Below, in pieces: positions 1 to 5,631 of a stretch of 24,369 bases of DNA. This DNA is from a virus. The DNA is taken from positions 1 through 24,369 of IMG/VR virus record IMGVR_UViG_3300025000_000410; one strand, written 5' to 3'. The stretch's first letter is position 1. The number at the start of each line of letters is the position of its first letter. The translations under genes were made by a program, and so were the position numbers. The notes under the pieces are model-generated. The model was not told the origin of the DNA, ran no database searches, and worked only from the letters and a program-made list of their open reading frames with translations.

Positions 1-2
1 CC

Positions 3-401
3 TCTACATACTCAAATGAAAGCGTATCGATGAGTGGTGTCTCAGGCCATCTCAATGACAGCCAGTGGCACTTTACCTCAGCCCGTGGTGGAGGTGCTAA
101 CGGATCTTCATTCATGAAAAACGGTGTTGTCTCTCATGGTGCAGCTTACAACGAGCCTGAGACATTCAACCGCATGAACCTTGGTTGTCACTACAAAAAC
201 AACCGGAATTTTACCGGTGTTTTAGCAATGGCTTTTTTCTGCACAGCCGATCCCGGTGTGTACGATATGATGCGCCTGGATAAATGGGTTGCTGATCGGT
301 TCAGTCTTACGGGTAGATTGACAACCTCACATTGGTTTAAGACTCGCCCATTACTGACAAAGAGACTGTTGTGGGGAAATGAGGTTTTTAAGAATATCTA
401 A
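3..401 (+). CDS. C-terminal part of a LamG/concanavalin-like structural protein (5' end outside the window)
   Basis: The reading frame is open from the first bases of the window and ends at TAA 399-401, so this is the tail end of a longer protein. The visible 132 residues follow a LamG-like beta-sandwich pattern: a QWHF strand, a turn with SSFMKNGVV (compare the usual 'YVNG' strand), a strand MNLGCHYKNNRNFTG, then GVLAMAFF. Such domains sit at the ends of phage tail fibres, spikes or other virion proteins and bind carbohydrate. An internal ATG at position 30 has no convincing ribosome binding site, so I do not take it as the start. It lies just upstream of the lysis cassette. The domain assignment rests on pattern only. 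Confidence 0.6.
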   Translation, partial: STYSNESVSMSGVSGHLNDSQWHFTSARGGGANGSSFMKNGVVSHGAAYNEPETFNRMNLGCHYKNNRNFTGVLAMAFFCTADPGVYDMMRLDKWVADRFSLTGRLTTSHWFKTRPLLTKRLLWGNEVFKNI

Positions 402-430
402 ATTGCGTTACGCCTACTGGAGAAGACGAC

Positions 431-514
431 ATGACCAGCCTCATCAACACCCTACTCGTCGTGCTCGCTATCTAACTGGCTGCGGTGCTGTGGCTAATTG
501 CTGGGCCGATGTGA
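431..514 (+). pseudogene. Small hydrophobic membrane peptide interrupted by an in-frame TAA
   Basis: An ATG at 431 has a good GGAG site (419-422, spacing 8). It encodes MTSLINTLLVVLAI, then TAA at 473-475. The same frame continues as LAAVLWLIAGPM before TGA at 512-514. Joined, the two halves would make one 27-residue transmembrane helix with one residue unknown. The final TGA overlaps the next gene's ATG (TGATG, 512-516), as expected for a real coupled gene. Possible readings are a recent nonsense mutation, a genuine 14-residue peptide, stop-codon readthrough or a sequence error. Function is unknown; small one-helix peptides are common next to phage lysis genes. Confidence 0.4.
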
Positions 515-741
515 TGAGCACCAAAACTGACCTCAACGCCGAAAAGGTATCCAGGGCGAAAACTGCCCTCAGAGCATGGATACCTCCAGACACTGACGGC
601 TTTGATATCAACCATCTGGAAACTGATATTTTGGGATTGATGATTGATCTTCTCCACTTTGCTGATCAATCAAAGATGGAAATTAAACCATTACTAGATT
701 TAGCTGTATTAAACTTTGAACTGGAAACTGGTAAAGCATGA
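514..741 (+). CDS. Hypothetical 75-residue phage protein
   Basis: The frame is open from position 379, but the earlier codons give an Arg/His-rich run unlike a protein start. The ATG at 514 overlaps the upstream TGA (TGATG), so I chose it as a translationally coupled start. The product is soluble and mostly helical: an N-terminal basic stretch (STKTDLNAEKVSRAKTALRA), then an acidic and hydrophobic region with LGLMIDLLHFADQ, ending in NFELETGKA. This resembles small phage proteins that sit beside tail or lysis genes, but I recognise no family. Its stop overlaps the next ATG (ATGA at 738-741). Confidence 0.6.
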   Translation: MSTKTDLNAEKVSRAKTALRAWIPPDTDGFDINHLETDILGLMIDLLHFADQSKMEIKPLLDLAVLNFELETGKA

Positions 742-1199
742 ATTCTATTGATAAATATGTATCCAGTATCTTATGGCTTATTGCTATAGTGCTTACAATT
801 TCCCAACTAATTGGATGTGGGAAAGTATATTTAGAACCAGTAGAACAGTTACCGATCGAAGAAATGTTTACTGTTCCAATAGAACCGAAAAAAGAAACCA
901 GTAATTTTACTAACTGGAATAAGTTTTGGTTAGGAACAGCCATAGCCGGACAAGTAGCAGATACCATAACCACTTTTGATAAACTTGATGAAGGATACAT
1001 TGAAGCAAATCCTCTATTTGGTAAAGAACCAGAAAAAGGAGTAGTCATTGCTTCAAAGGTGGCGGCGACTGTGTTCGTTATCTTGATAGGGGAATATTAT
1101 TTTAAAGATGATCCAAGACAACAGGAATACAGGAATTGGTTGTACGGAACATTTGGTGTAATTGGTGGAAGTTTTGCTTTATGGAATTCATTGCAGTAG
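738..1199 (+). CDS. Membrane lipoprotein with a DUF5658-like motif
   Basis: 153 residues. Residues 9-27 form a hydrophobic signal ending in a lipobox, LIGC (Cys27), so the protein is probably lipidated and anchored after export. The C-terminal half has three hydrophobic segments (about 62-72, 104-120 and 135-150). Between the first two lies DTITTFDKLDEGYIEANPLF (75-94), matching the D-x2-TT ... G-x2-E-x-NPL signature I associate with DUF5658 membrane proteins, whose function is unknown. The start overlaps the previous stop (ATGA). It could belong to the lysis machinery or modify the host envelope; the sequence does not decide. A few bases separate it from the next lipoprotein gene. Confidence 0.65.
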   Translation: MNSIDKYVSSILWLIAIVLTISQLIGCGKVYLEPVEQLPIEEMFTVPIEPKKETSNFTNWNKFWLGTAIAGQVADTITTFDKLDEGYIEANPLFGKEPEKGVVIASKVAATVFVILIGEYYFKDDPRQQEYRNWLYGTFGVIGGSFALWNSLQ

Positions 1200-1209
1200 G
1201 GGGATCAGA

Positions 1210-1713
1210 ATGAAAAAATTAATGGTTTTAGTGTTATTGATGTTATCCTTACTTTTGGTAACTTCCTGTTCCAGCGATAACGATAACAAACAGACAGGGC
1301 CAGGAGATACTACCGCAAAGTATGATCCATTTGCTAAAGATGATGAAGATAGAGCAATTGAGCAAGATATTGATGCTGAGGAACTTGAAGGAGTACAGTG
1401 GGTAGAAGCTACCCCTGTAGCATACTCTGGAGCTGGTCAATTTGCAGCAGGGGTAACAAGTACTGGGACATATGGGGTACGTAATGGCAATCGTCAAGCA
1501 TTCCGTACCTTTCCCATGTTTAGTAGTGGTACTGCAATAGTGGTATTCTCAGATAGACCAAGACAAGGATATAGAGTACAGTTAGGTAAAGCAAATAGGA
1601 TAAGTAGTGGTGAACATAATGGATTCGTAGTAAAGAACTCGAAGGATAAGACCAATACATTTGCTCATTCACCATATGGCAGGCATCCATCTCGGATAAC
1701 TTATTACTTTTAA
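1210..1713 (+). CDS. Predicted lipoprotein of unknown function
   Basis: 167 residues. I start it at ATG 1210, preceded by GGGGG and followed by a classic lipoprotein signal peptide (MKKLMVLVLLMLSLLLVTSC, lipobox VTSC at 17-20). An earlier in-frame ATG at 1162 lies inside the upstream gene and would bury the signal peptide. After the Cys comes an acidic, low-complexity linker (DNDNKQTGPGDTTAKYD, then repeated D/E). The globular C-terminal part is rich in Gly, Ser and aromatic residues, with VQWVEATPVAYSGAGQFAAG and ending RITYYF. It is predicted to sit at the host envelope. I recognise no family; possible roles are an outer-membrane spanin partner, superinfection exclusion or another envelope function. 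Confidence 0.75.
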   Translation: MKKLMVLVLLMLSLLLVTSCSSDNDNKQTGPGDTTAKYDPFAKDDEDRAIEQDIDAEELEGVQWVEATPVAYSGAGQFAAGVTSTGTYGVRNGNRQAFRTFPMFSSGTAIVVFSDRPRQGYRVQLGKANRISSGEHNGFVVKNSKDKTNTFAHSPYGRHPSRITYYF

Positions 1714-1725
1714 GGAGGAACCAGC

Positions 1726-2358
1726 ATGAAAAGAATTGCCACTGTAATATTGCTTTCTGTTATTGTTTTATTAACTGGATGTGGTATGCATGAATTTAAG
1801 CAAGGGGATCCACTACTTGCTCTTGAACTGTCAAAGGAAAGTGCAAAAGCAGCATGTTACCAGGCACAGGCTAGAAATGTGGTAAATACTACTGGTATGA
1901 CTGCAATGGAAAGGGTACTGGTATTACAGCAGCAGAGTTATGAGAGATTGGTTGGTGCTTTGACCGGTAAGAGTTTTGACCCATGTAGTAATGGGACTAA
2001 TCTAAATGATGTAATTATTGCCGATTCCAATAACCGTAATCGGAGCGTTCAAGTTCTTGGTGGTGGTGTTCTGAATGCAACGAAATGGGTTGCTGGTGCA
2101 TGGGCAGCAACTGAGATAGTTGATTCTATTGGAAAGAACGCTGGAAGCACATCTAATATTGATGGCGTTGATGGTGATGTTTCCGTGTCAAATACTCGGA
2201 CAAATATGGAAACCCATTCTACTGCTACTAATGCAGGGGAAGGGGAAGCAGTTACCAACCCTGGTGCTGATAGCACGATACCAGGAACAACCACTGATCC
2301 AGTTGTCCCTGTAGGGGTGGATATTGTAGATACACCAGTTACTGTTACCAATGACTAA
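1726..2358 (+). CDS. Predicted lipoprotein with a Thr/Val-rich tail
   Basis: 210 residues with a strong AAGGAGG site just before ATG 1726. The N-terminus MKRIATVILLSVIVLLTGCG is a lipoprotein signal (lipobox LTGC, Cys19). Residues 25-80 are helical (LALELSKESAKAACYQAQ). A short segment near 103-118 is hydrophobic (GGGVLNATKWVAGAWAA). The last 70 residues are low complexity, rich in Thr, Asn, Asp, Gly and Val, and end in PVTVTND. The layout suggests an anchored helical domain with a flexible tail, which is not enough to assign a spanin. Its TAA overlaps the next ATG (TAATG at 2356-2360). Confidence 0.75.
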   Translation: MKRIATVILLSVIVLLTGCGMHEFKQGDPLLALELSKESAKAACYQAQARNVVNTTGMTAMERVLVLQQQSYERLVGALTGKSFDPCSNGTNLNDVIIADSNNRNRSVQVLGGGVLNATKWVAGAWAATEIVDSIGKNAGSTSNIDGVDGDVSVSNTRTNMETHSTATNAGEGEAVTNPGADSTIPGTTTDPVVPVGVDIVDTPVTVTND

Positions 2359-2546
2359 TGTCTTACGTTTGTCCGTATTGTAAACATAATGGTATGAATG
2401 GGTGCAGGTGCCCAATATGCAATATGCCGAATGAGGCCACACATGAACGATTACCCTCCACCCCCAAAGGACAGAATAATTGGAGTGAAAGTGAACGTGA
2501 AGAAAGTAATATCATGGCTGAAAAAGGTTTTAAAACGGAAAGGTAA
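2358..2546 (+). CDS. Small zinc-ribbon protein
   Basis: 62 residues. The N-terminus carries four Cys in two CxxC knuckles, CPYCKHNGMNGCRCPICN, a typical short zinc ribbon that may bind nucleic acid or stabilise a small fold. The remaining 40 residues are hydrophilic (WSESEREESN) and probably disordered. The start overlaps the upstream stop, implying coupled translation. The second half is overlapped in another frame by the interrupted lipoprotein frame at 2443-2688, so this stretch may carry two coding frames. No specific function can be given. Confidence 0.6.
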   Translation: MSYVCPYCKHNGMNGCRCPICNMPNEATHERLPSTPKGQNNWSESEREESNIMAEKGFKTER

Positions 2547-2688
2547 AGGCTGACTGTTACTGCTTCTTTTATTGGTACCGTCATGCAGCAGAACGGCAAC
2601 TTGCGAGGATTACCTGCAAGCTATAACCGGAGAATATATTGAATGCCCAAAACAAGGAGAAGGGTATGAACATTTTGGACAGCATTAA
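2443..2688 (+). pseudogene. Stop-interrupted lipoprotein / candidate outer-membrane spanin frame
   Basis: In the +1 frame relative to the zinc-ribbon gene, ATG 2443 follows a GAGG site (2433-2436, spacing 6). It encodes 36 residues beginning MNDYPPPPKDRIIGVKVN and ending in the basic run KKVLKRKGKG, then TGA at 2551-2553. Directly after the TGA the same frame reads LLLLLLLVPSC, then SRTATCEDYLQAITGEYIEC, ending at TAA 2686-2688. A basic n-region, hydrophobic core and lipobox (VPSC) in one frame, separated only by TGA, look like a small Rz1-type lipoprotein. No ATG, GTG or well-placed TTG start serves the second half alone. It may be a nonsense mutation, readthrough (the stop is followed by C), or two separate short products. 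Confidence 0.4.
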
Positions 2689-2977
2689 GGTTTTATCAGA
2701 GTTTGGAAAAGCAGTGGATATTGGTAAAGAAATAAAAGACCCCGCTAAGTGGAAAGATCGCCAGGTACTGACAAACAAAGTTGGCCTTATTCTCGTTACC
2801 CTTACCACTATTGCAAAGGTTTCCGGTTTAGAAATACCAGAAAGCACTGTACCGTGGCAGGATATGATTGATTATGCCACGCAAGCTATTGTCGGAATAA
2901 TGATGTTCGTAAATATCATTCTCACTTGGTCAACATCAAGAAAAGTCGGTCCCCCCGAAGTAAAGGAGAAACCATGA
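2666..2977 (+). CDS. Candidate holin with two membrane segments
   Basis: 103 residues from ATG 2666, chosen because AAGGAGA lies just upstream; an earlier ATG at 2639 has no such site. After a charged N-terminus (KAVDIGKEIKDPAKWKDRQ) come two hydrophobic stretches, about 41-54 (VGLILVTLTTIAKV) and 72-88 (AIVGIMMFVNIILTW), then a short charged tail. Small size, two membrane helices and position a few genes before the endolysin fit a class II holin, which would make the inner-membrane lesion that releases the muramidase. I recognise no named holin family. The start overlaps the interrupted lipoprotein frame, and the end overlaps the next start (ATGA). Confidence 0.5.
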   Translation: MNILDSIKVLSEFGKAVDIGKEIKDPAKWKDRQVLTNKVGLILVTLTTIAKVSGLEIPESTVPWQDMIDYATQAIVGIMMFVNIILTWSTSRKVGPPEVKEKP

Positions 2978-3234
2978 AATATGTATTACTGTTTTTGCAA
3001 ATGATTCCAGCAATAATTGAAGCTATGGTTAAGATCGAAGAATTTATCCCAGTAGATGGTTGGGGTAAAGAGAAGATAGCTGTTTTACGAGATGGTCTTG
3101 GTAAGATTTTTAAGGAAGTCAATGAGGTTTGGCCAGCTATTGAAGTAGTAGTGGCTGGACTGGTAAAACTTGCTAATGCTACTGTATGGAAAAAAGATTC
3201 CACCGTAAAAGTAATTGAACCTATTGAAAACTAA
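2974..3234 (+). CDS. Small amphipathic membrane-associated protein
   Basis: 86 residues from ATG 2974, with AAGGAGA upstream and an ATGA overlap with the candidate holin. The N-terminus is hydrophobic (MKYVLLFLQMIPAIIEAMVK), followed by GWGKEKIAVLRDGLGKIF and a second moderately hydrophobic helix, WPAIEVVVAGLVKLANAT. Short phage proteins with this plan (N-terminal helix, a Gly-Lys-Glu-Lys motif, then a helix) are frequent beside holin genes, but their function is not known to me. It may be an accessory holin, an antiholin or a membrane adaptor. Confidence 0.6.
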   Translation: MKYVLLFLQMIPAIIEAMVKIEEFIPVDGWGKEKIAVLRDGLGKIFKEVNEVWPAIEVVVAGLVKLANATVWKKDSTVKVIEPIEN

Positions 3235-3266
3235 TACAACCAGTTGTACAATGGAGAACATGCCCA

Positions 3267-3689
3267 ATGTGTGCAATCAAACACCTTATAATTATGGTAG
3301 TAGAGCAGGATGATGATGAGTTGGATAAGACCTGTATGTCCTTACGATCTTTGGGAGTAGAAACCATTATATGTGTTCATGATTACAGAGAGGCATTAAC
3401 CATAATTGAAAAAGATCCAAATATAGATTTAGTCATTGCAGATTTAACCGATGAAGATTTACGCCCCACAGGAATTTTTCTATGTGGGATAGCGAAGAAA
3501 GTACGACCAGATATATTGTTTCTTATATCATCTAAAAAATCTGGTGTTACTTTTGTAGGGCAATCATTAAGTGCCGGTGCTGATGGTACTTTATCCAAAA
3601 ACCACTTAAATGAAATAGAAGGGAAATTGCCAGTATGGTTGGAACTATTGGTAAAGAGAAAGAATTTTAACGAACTTTTGGAGAAGTGA
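3267..3689 (+). CDS. CheY-like response-regulator receiver domain protein
   Basis: 140 residues forming a stand-alone receiver (REC) fold. Strand 1, HLIIMVVEQDDDELDK, carries the acidic cluster (E13, D15, D16). The phospho-acceptor is probably D59 in DLVIADL; Ser88 (ILFLISS) takes the conserved Thr/Ser place, and Lys111 (GTLSKNH) the conserved Lys. No output domain follows, as in CheY or Spo0F. A GGAGA site lies 9-14 bases before ATG 3267. A perfect 6-base inverted repeat with 2-base spacer (3235-3248) lies in the short upstream gap and could be an operator or a chance palindrome. Phosphate from a host histidine kinase is plausible but not shown; no kinase is nearby. Confidence 0.8.
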   Translation: MCAIKHLIIMVVEQDDDELDKTCMSLRSLGVETIICVHDYREALTIIEKDPNIDLVIADLTDEDLRPTGIFLCGIAKKVRPDILFLISSKKSGVTFVGQSLSAGADGTLSKNHLNEIEGKLPVWLELLVKRKNFNELLEK

Positions 3690-3693
3690 TTTT

Positions 3694-4164
3694 ATGGATG
3701 ATTCCCCTGAAGAAAGACGAAGATCGGTCTATGAGACTATGGAAAGGCTGGAAAGCAGGGTAGAAGAATCCATAGAAAAATCAGAGAATCGGGTAATGGT
3801 TTCCATTAAAGAGAAATTGGAAGCTCTCCGTGATTTAGTAAATTCTACTACTACAGCAAGACAAGGTTCTATTGATACCGAGTTACAAAGAATAGAGAAA
3901 AATAATACCAGTTGCTCTGCTAAATGTGAAGTTAGGCGTGGTGAAATATATGCCAGAATGAAAGGGGTGGAAACCGATAAAGTTGATAAGATAGATTATA
4001 AAGCAGAGTATGGTTTACTGGTAGCCCGAGTAGTTGCTTTAGAAGATTGGAAGAAAACAAACTGGCAAAGACTCATCGTTTACTTGGTTGTAGCATCTGT
4101 TGCAGCAGTTAAAGTTTTGGAGTGGATTCAACCGCTTTTGAAGTCCACTGAGACAGTCCAATGA
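3694..4164 (+). CDS. Coiled-coil protein with C-terminal membrane anchor
   Basis: 156 residues. Residues 1-55 are highly charged and predicted coiled coil (RRRSVYETMERLESRVEES). A Cys pair (SCSAKC, near 73-78) lies in the middle, and a hydrophobic helix near the end (RLIVYLVVASVAAVKVLEW, about 126-144) is the single membrane span. This resembles XhlA-type and other tail-anchored phage membrane proteins found beside holin and endolysin genes. It could assist lysis or act as an inner-membrane spanin-like partner, but its topology is the reverse of a classical i-spanin. GGAGAAG precedes the start. Its stop overlaps the next ATG (4161-4164). Confidence 0.7.
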   Translation: MDDSPEERRRSVYETMERLESRVEESIEKSENRVMVSIKEKLEALRDLVNSTTTARQGSIDTELQRIEKNNTSCSAKCEVRRGEIYARMKGVETDKVDKIDYKAEYGLLVARVVALEDWKKTNWQRLIVYLVVASVAAVKVLEWIQPLLKSTETVQ

Positions 4165-4742
4165 AAAAGATAGTCCTATGTATTTTGGTTTTATTTTTGT
4201 TTCCCAATTTTGCATATACGGAACAGTACAACAGAAATAAACATTTTAAACATTGGTCAGATTTAGATGGAAATGGTTTTAATACCCGTAAAGAAGTTTT
4301 AATAAGACACGCTGCCCAAACATATAATGGGGTTTACCTTGTTACTATTGTTGAAAATGATGTAAAGGTCGGTATATGGGTTTGTCCATATTCTGGTAAG
4401 GTATTCCACTCTTCCAGTAATTTAGATATTGATCATGTTGTTCCACTGAAATATGCTTGGGAACATGGTGCTGAGAATTGGTCAGATAAAGAAAGAGAAG
4501 TATTTGCCAATGATATGGATAATCTTCTAGCAGTAAACAGAATTGTGCATAGTGGTAAAGGGGATAGTAGCCCAGATAAATGGTTGCCTCCTAATATCTC
4601 ATTTCATGCGGAATACATCGCTAAATTCATTTCTATCTGTGACAGGTACAAACTATCATATGACAAAGAAAAAGTGAATGCCGCACTAAAATTCTCGCGG
4701 GAATATGCAAGAGGAATAAGGGACTATGAGAGAGAAAATTAA
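4161..4742 (+). CDS. Exported HNH endonuclease (DUF1524-like)
   Basis: 193 residues. The first 20 (MKKIVLCILVLFLFPNFAYT) form a Sec signal peptide with a likely AYT/EQ cleavage site and no lipobox. The mature part holds an HNH/beta-beta-alpha-metal nuclease: WVCPYSGKVF, then LDIDHVVPLKYAW with the DH pair at 91-92, then DMDNLLAVNRIVHSGKG and SPDKWLPP. This spacing is that of the DUF1524/GmrSD-C group and of secreted bacterial nucleases. It is expected to cut DNA non-specifically in the periplasm or outside the cell. It sits between the tail-anchored protein and the endolysin with overlaps on both sides, so it is made with the lysis proteins. Confidence 0.85.
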   Translation: MKKIVLCILVLFLFPNFAYTEQYNRNKHFKHWSDLDGNGFNTRKEVLIRHAAQTYNGVYLVTIVENDVKVGIWVCPYSGKVFHSSSNLDIDHVVPLKYAWEHGAENWSDKEREVFANDMDNLLAVNRIVHSGKGDSSPDKWLPPNISFHAEYIAKFISICDRYKLSYDKEKVNAALKFSREYARGIRDYEREN

Positions 4743-5241
4743 AAAGTGGCTTATCCGAATTAATGGACATGAAGGTGGTTATTCCTTTCGATCCCCTCAA
4801 GCTGATCCAGGTGGAGAAACTAAGTGGGGAATCTCGAAACGATCATACCCTTACCTTGATATCAAAAACCTGTCTCTTGAAGATGCCGCAGCAATATACG
4901 AGCGGGATTTTATTGCTCCTATCTCTTCAAGAGATTTGCCTGAAGGAATTACTTTCCAGTTGATAGATTTTGCTATACATAGTGGCATCCGTACTGCGGT
5001 AAAAGAGTTACAGCGGCAAATGAATATAGTAATCGATGGTGTAAAAGTTAAACCGGATGGAGTAATTGGACCATTAACCAGAGCAAAGATTCTCAGTTTT
5101 ACCGATAGTGATTTGGTTATGAGGCTTACAGCAGGAAGAATAAAGTTTATGAAAGAACTGGATAACTGGCCTGAGAACTCACGTGGATGGATGGATAGGA
5201 TAGCAAATAACTTATTATATGGTGCGGAAGATACCGACTAA
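4726..5241 (+). CDS. Endolysin: GH108 N-acetylmuramidase with PG-binding domain
   Basis: 171 residues, the usual size for this family. The N-terminal glycoside hydrolase 108 domain shows GHEGGY with the presumed catalytic Glu16, then ADPGGETKWGISKRSYP, the hallmark of the group. The C-terminal part (about 75-165) matches the associated peptidoglycan-binding domain: FQLIDFAIHSGIRTAVKELQ, KPDGVIGPLT, and AGRIKFMKELDNWPENSRGW. It should hydrolyse the MurNAc-GlcNAc bond of host peptidoglycan at the end of infection. No signal peptide or N-terminal membrane helix is seen, so it probably needs the holin to reach the wall. The start overlaps the nuclease gene by 17 bases. Confidence 0.92.
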   Translation: MREKIKKWLIRINGHEGGYSFRSPQADPGGETKWGISKRSYPYLDIKNLSLEDAAAIYERDFIAPISSRDLPEGITFQLIDFAIHSGIRTAVKELQRQMNIVIDGVKVKPDGVIGPLTRAKILSFTDSDLVMRLTAGRIKFMKELDNWPENSRGWMDRIANNLLYGAEDTD

Positions 5242-5253
5242 AGGAGAACTATT

Positions 5254-5460
5254 TTGCGCTATAAGCACGTTCTGAAACTGGATAAAAGAAAATGTGAGAA
5301 CTGTGGATCTTGTGAAAAGATTTTGCCAAGATTTAAAACTGTTTATGATGGACGAATAGACGTTTCTGATTGGGCAATGGAACGTGAGGACGTTAAAGCT
5401 GGAATAGCTTTGGTAGTTGATTCCTGCCCTACCAAAGCTATTTCTTTTTCACCATTATGA
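5254..5460 (+). CDS. Single [4Fe-4S] cluster ferredoxin
   Basis: 68 residues starting at TTG 5254, which has AAGGAG 7 bases upstream. Four Cys fit one iron-sulfur cluster: C14-x2-C17-x2-C20 (RKCENCGSCEKILPRF) and C58 in DSCPTKAISF. This is the pattern of short monocluster bacterial and archaeal ferredoxins. The protein would carry one electron between host redox enzymes in the cytoplasm. It is the last gene of the plus-strand operon, right after the endolysin. Its 3' end doubles as a terminator hairpin, and its stop overlaps the end of the opposing gene. The electron donor and acceptor cannot be read from this window. Confidence 0.85.
   Translation: MRYKHVLKLDKRKCENCGSCEKILPRFKTVYDGRIDVSDWAMEREDVKAGIALVVDSCPTKAISFSPL
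5401..5449 (+). terminator. Intrinsic terminator inside the ferredoxin coding sequence
   Basis: A perfect 14-base inverted repeat (left arm 5403-5416, AATAGCTTTGGTAG; right arm 5429-5442) extends by a G-T and a G-C pair at 5401-5402/5443-5444. The loop is 12 bases and a run of five T follows (5445-5449). For plus-strand transcripts this is a standard Rho-independent terminator. The arms code for the last residues of the ferredoxin; the TGC codon of its fourth cluster Cys lies in the loop. Read on the minus strand, no T run follows, so it should act in one direction only. Confidence 0.8.
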
Positions 5461-5631
5461 TTTCTTTTTATCCTTATCAGGTGGATCGTCCACTACTCTG
5501 ATTAGAGTAGGACTAATCACTATTTGTTTCAGTGGATATATAGGACCAGTAGAGACGGGATCACCAGTATAGTTATACACTTTGGTGATCCCGTCTCTTA
5601 TAAATGCTCGTATTACTTGAATAGTTGCCAT
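5455..5631 (-). CDS. Hypothetical 58-residue protein at the end of the minus-strand operon
   Basis: ATG at 5631 follows AGGGG with 8-base spacing and overlaps the previous stop (TAATG); an upstream extension to 5715 would start inside that gene. The product begins MATIQVIRAFIRDGITKVYN and ends in a charged tail, DDPPDKDKKKS. I recognise no family; it looks like a small beta-rich phage protein. Its stop lies within the last codons of the convergent ferredoxin gene. A perfect 16-base inverted repeat with 16-base loop (5551-5598) occupies the codons for RDGITKVYNYTGDPVS, which constrains this stretch at the nucleotide level. Confidence 0.55.
   Translation of the reverse strand: MATIQVIRAFIRDGITKVYNYTGDPVSTGPIYPLKQIVISPTLIRVVDDPPDKDKKKS
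5551..5598. repeat. Perfect 16-base inverted repeat with nested palindrome in its loop
   Basis: Left arm 5551-5566 (AGAGACGGGATCACCA) and right arm 5583-5598 are exact reverse complements. The 16-base loop contains a second inverted repeat, GTATA-GT-TATAC (5567-5578). In RNA it would form a very stable hairpin on either strand. No T run follows on either side, so it is not a canonical intrinsic terminator. It lies inside a coding sequence about 90 bases past the end of the plus-strand operon, so it could block read-through, guide RNase III processing or protect 3' ends. Confidence 0.85.

Noticed and set aside
379-513. N-terminal extension of the 514-741 gene to ATG 379
   Set aside because: It overlaps the LamG-like gene and gives an Arg/His-rich, non-conserved-looking segment; the TGATG-coupled start at 514 is better supported.
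431-2553. Alternative genetic code reassigning TAA or TGA
   Set aside because: Both triplets end many clear genes at sensible places, often overlapping the next start, so the two interrupted peptides are local events.
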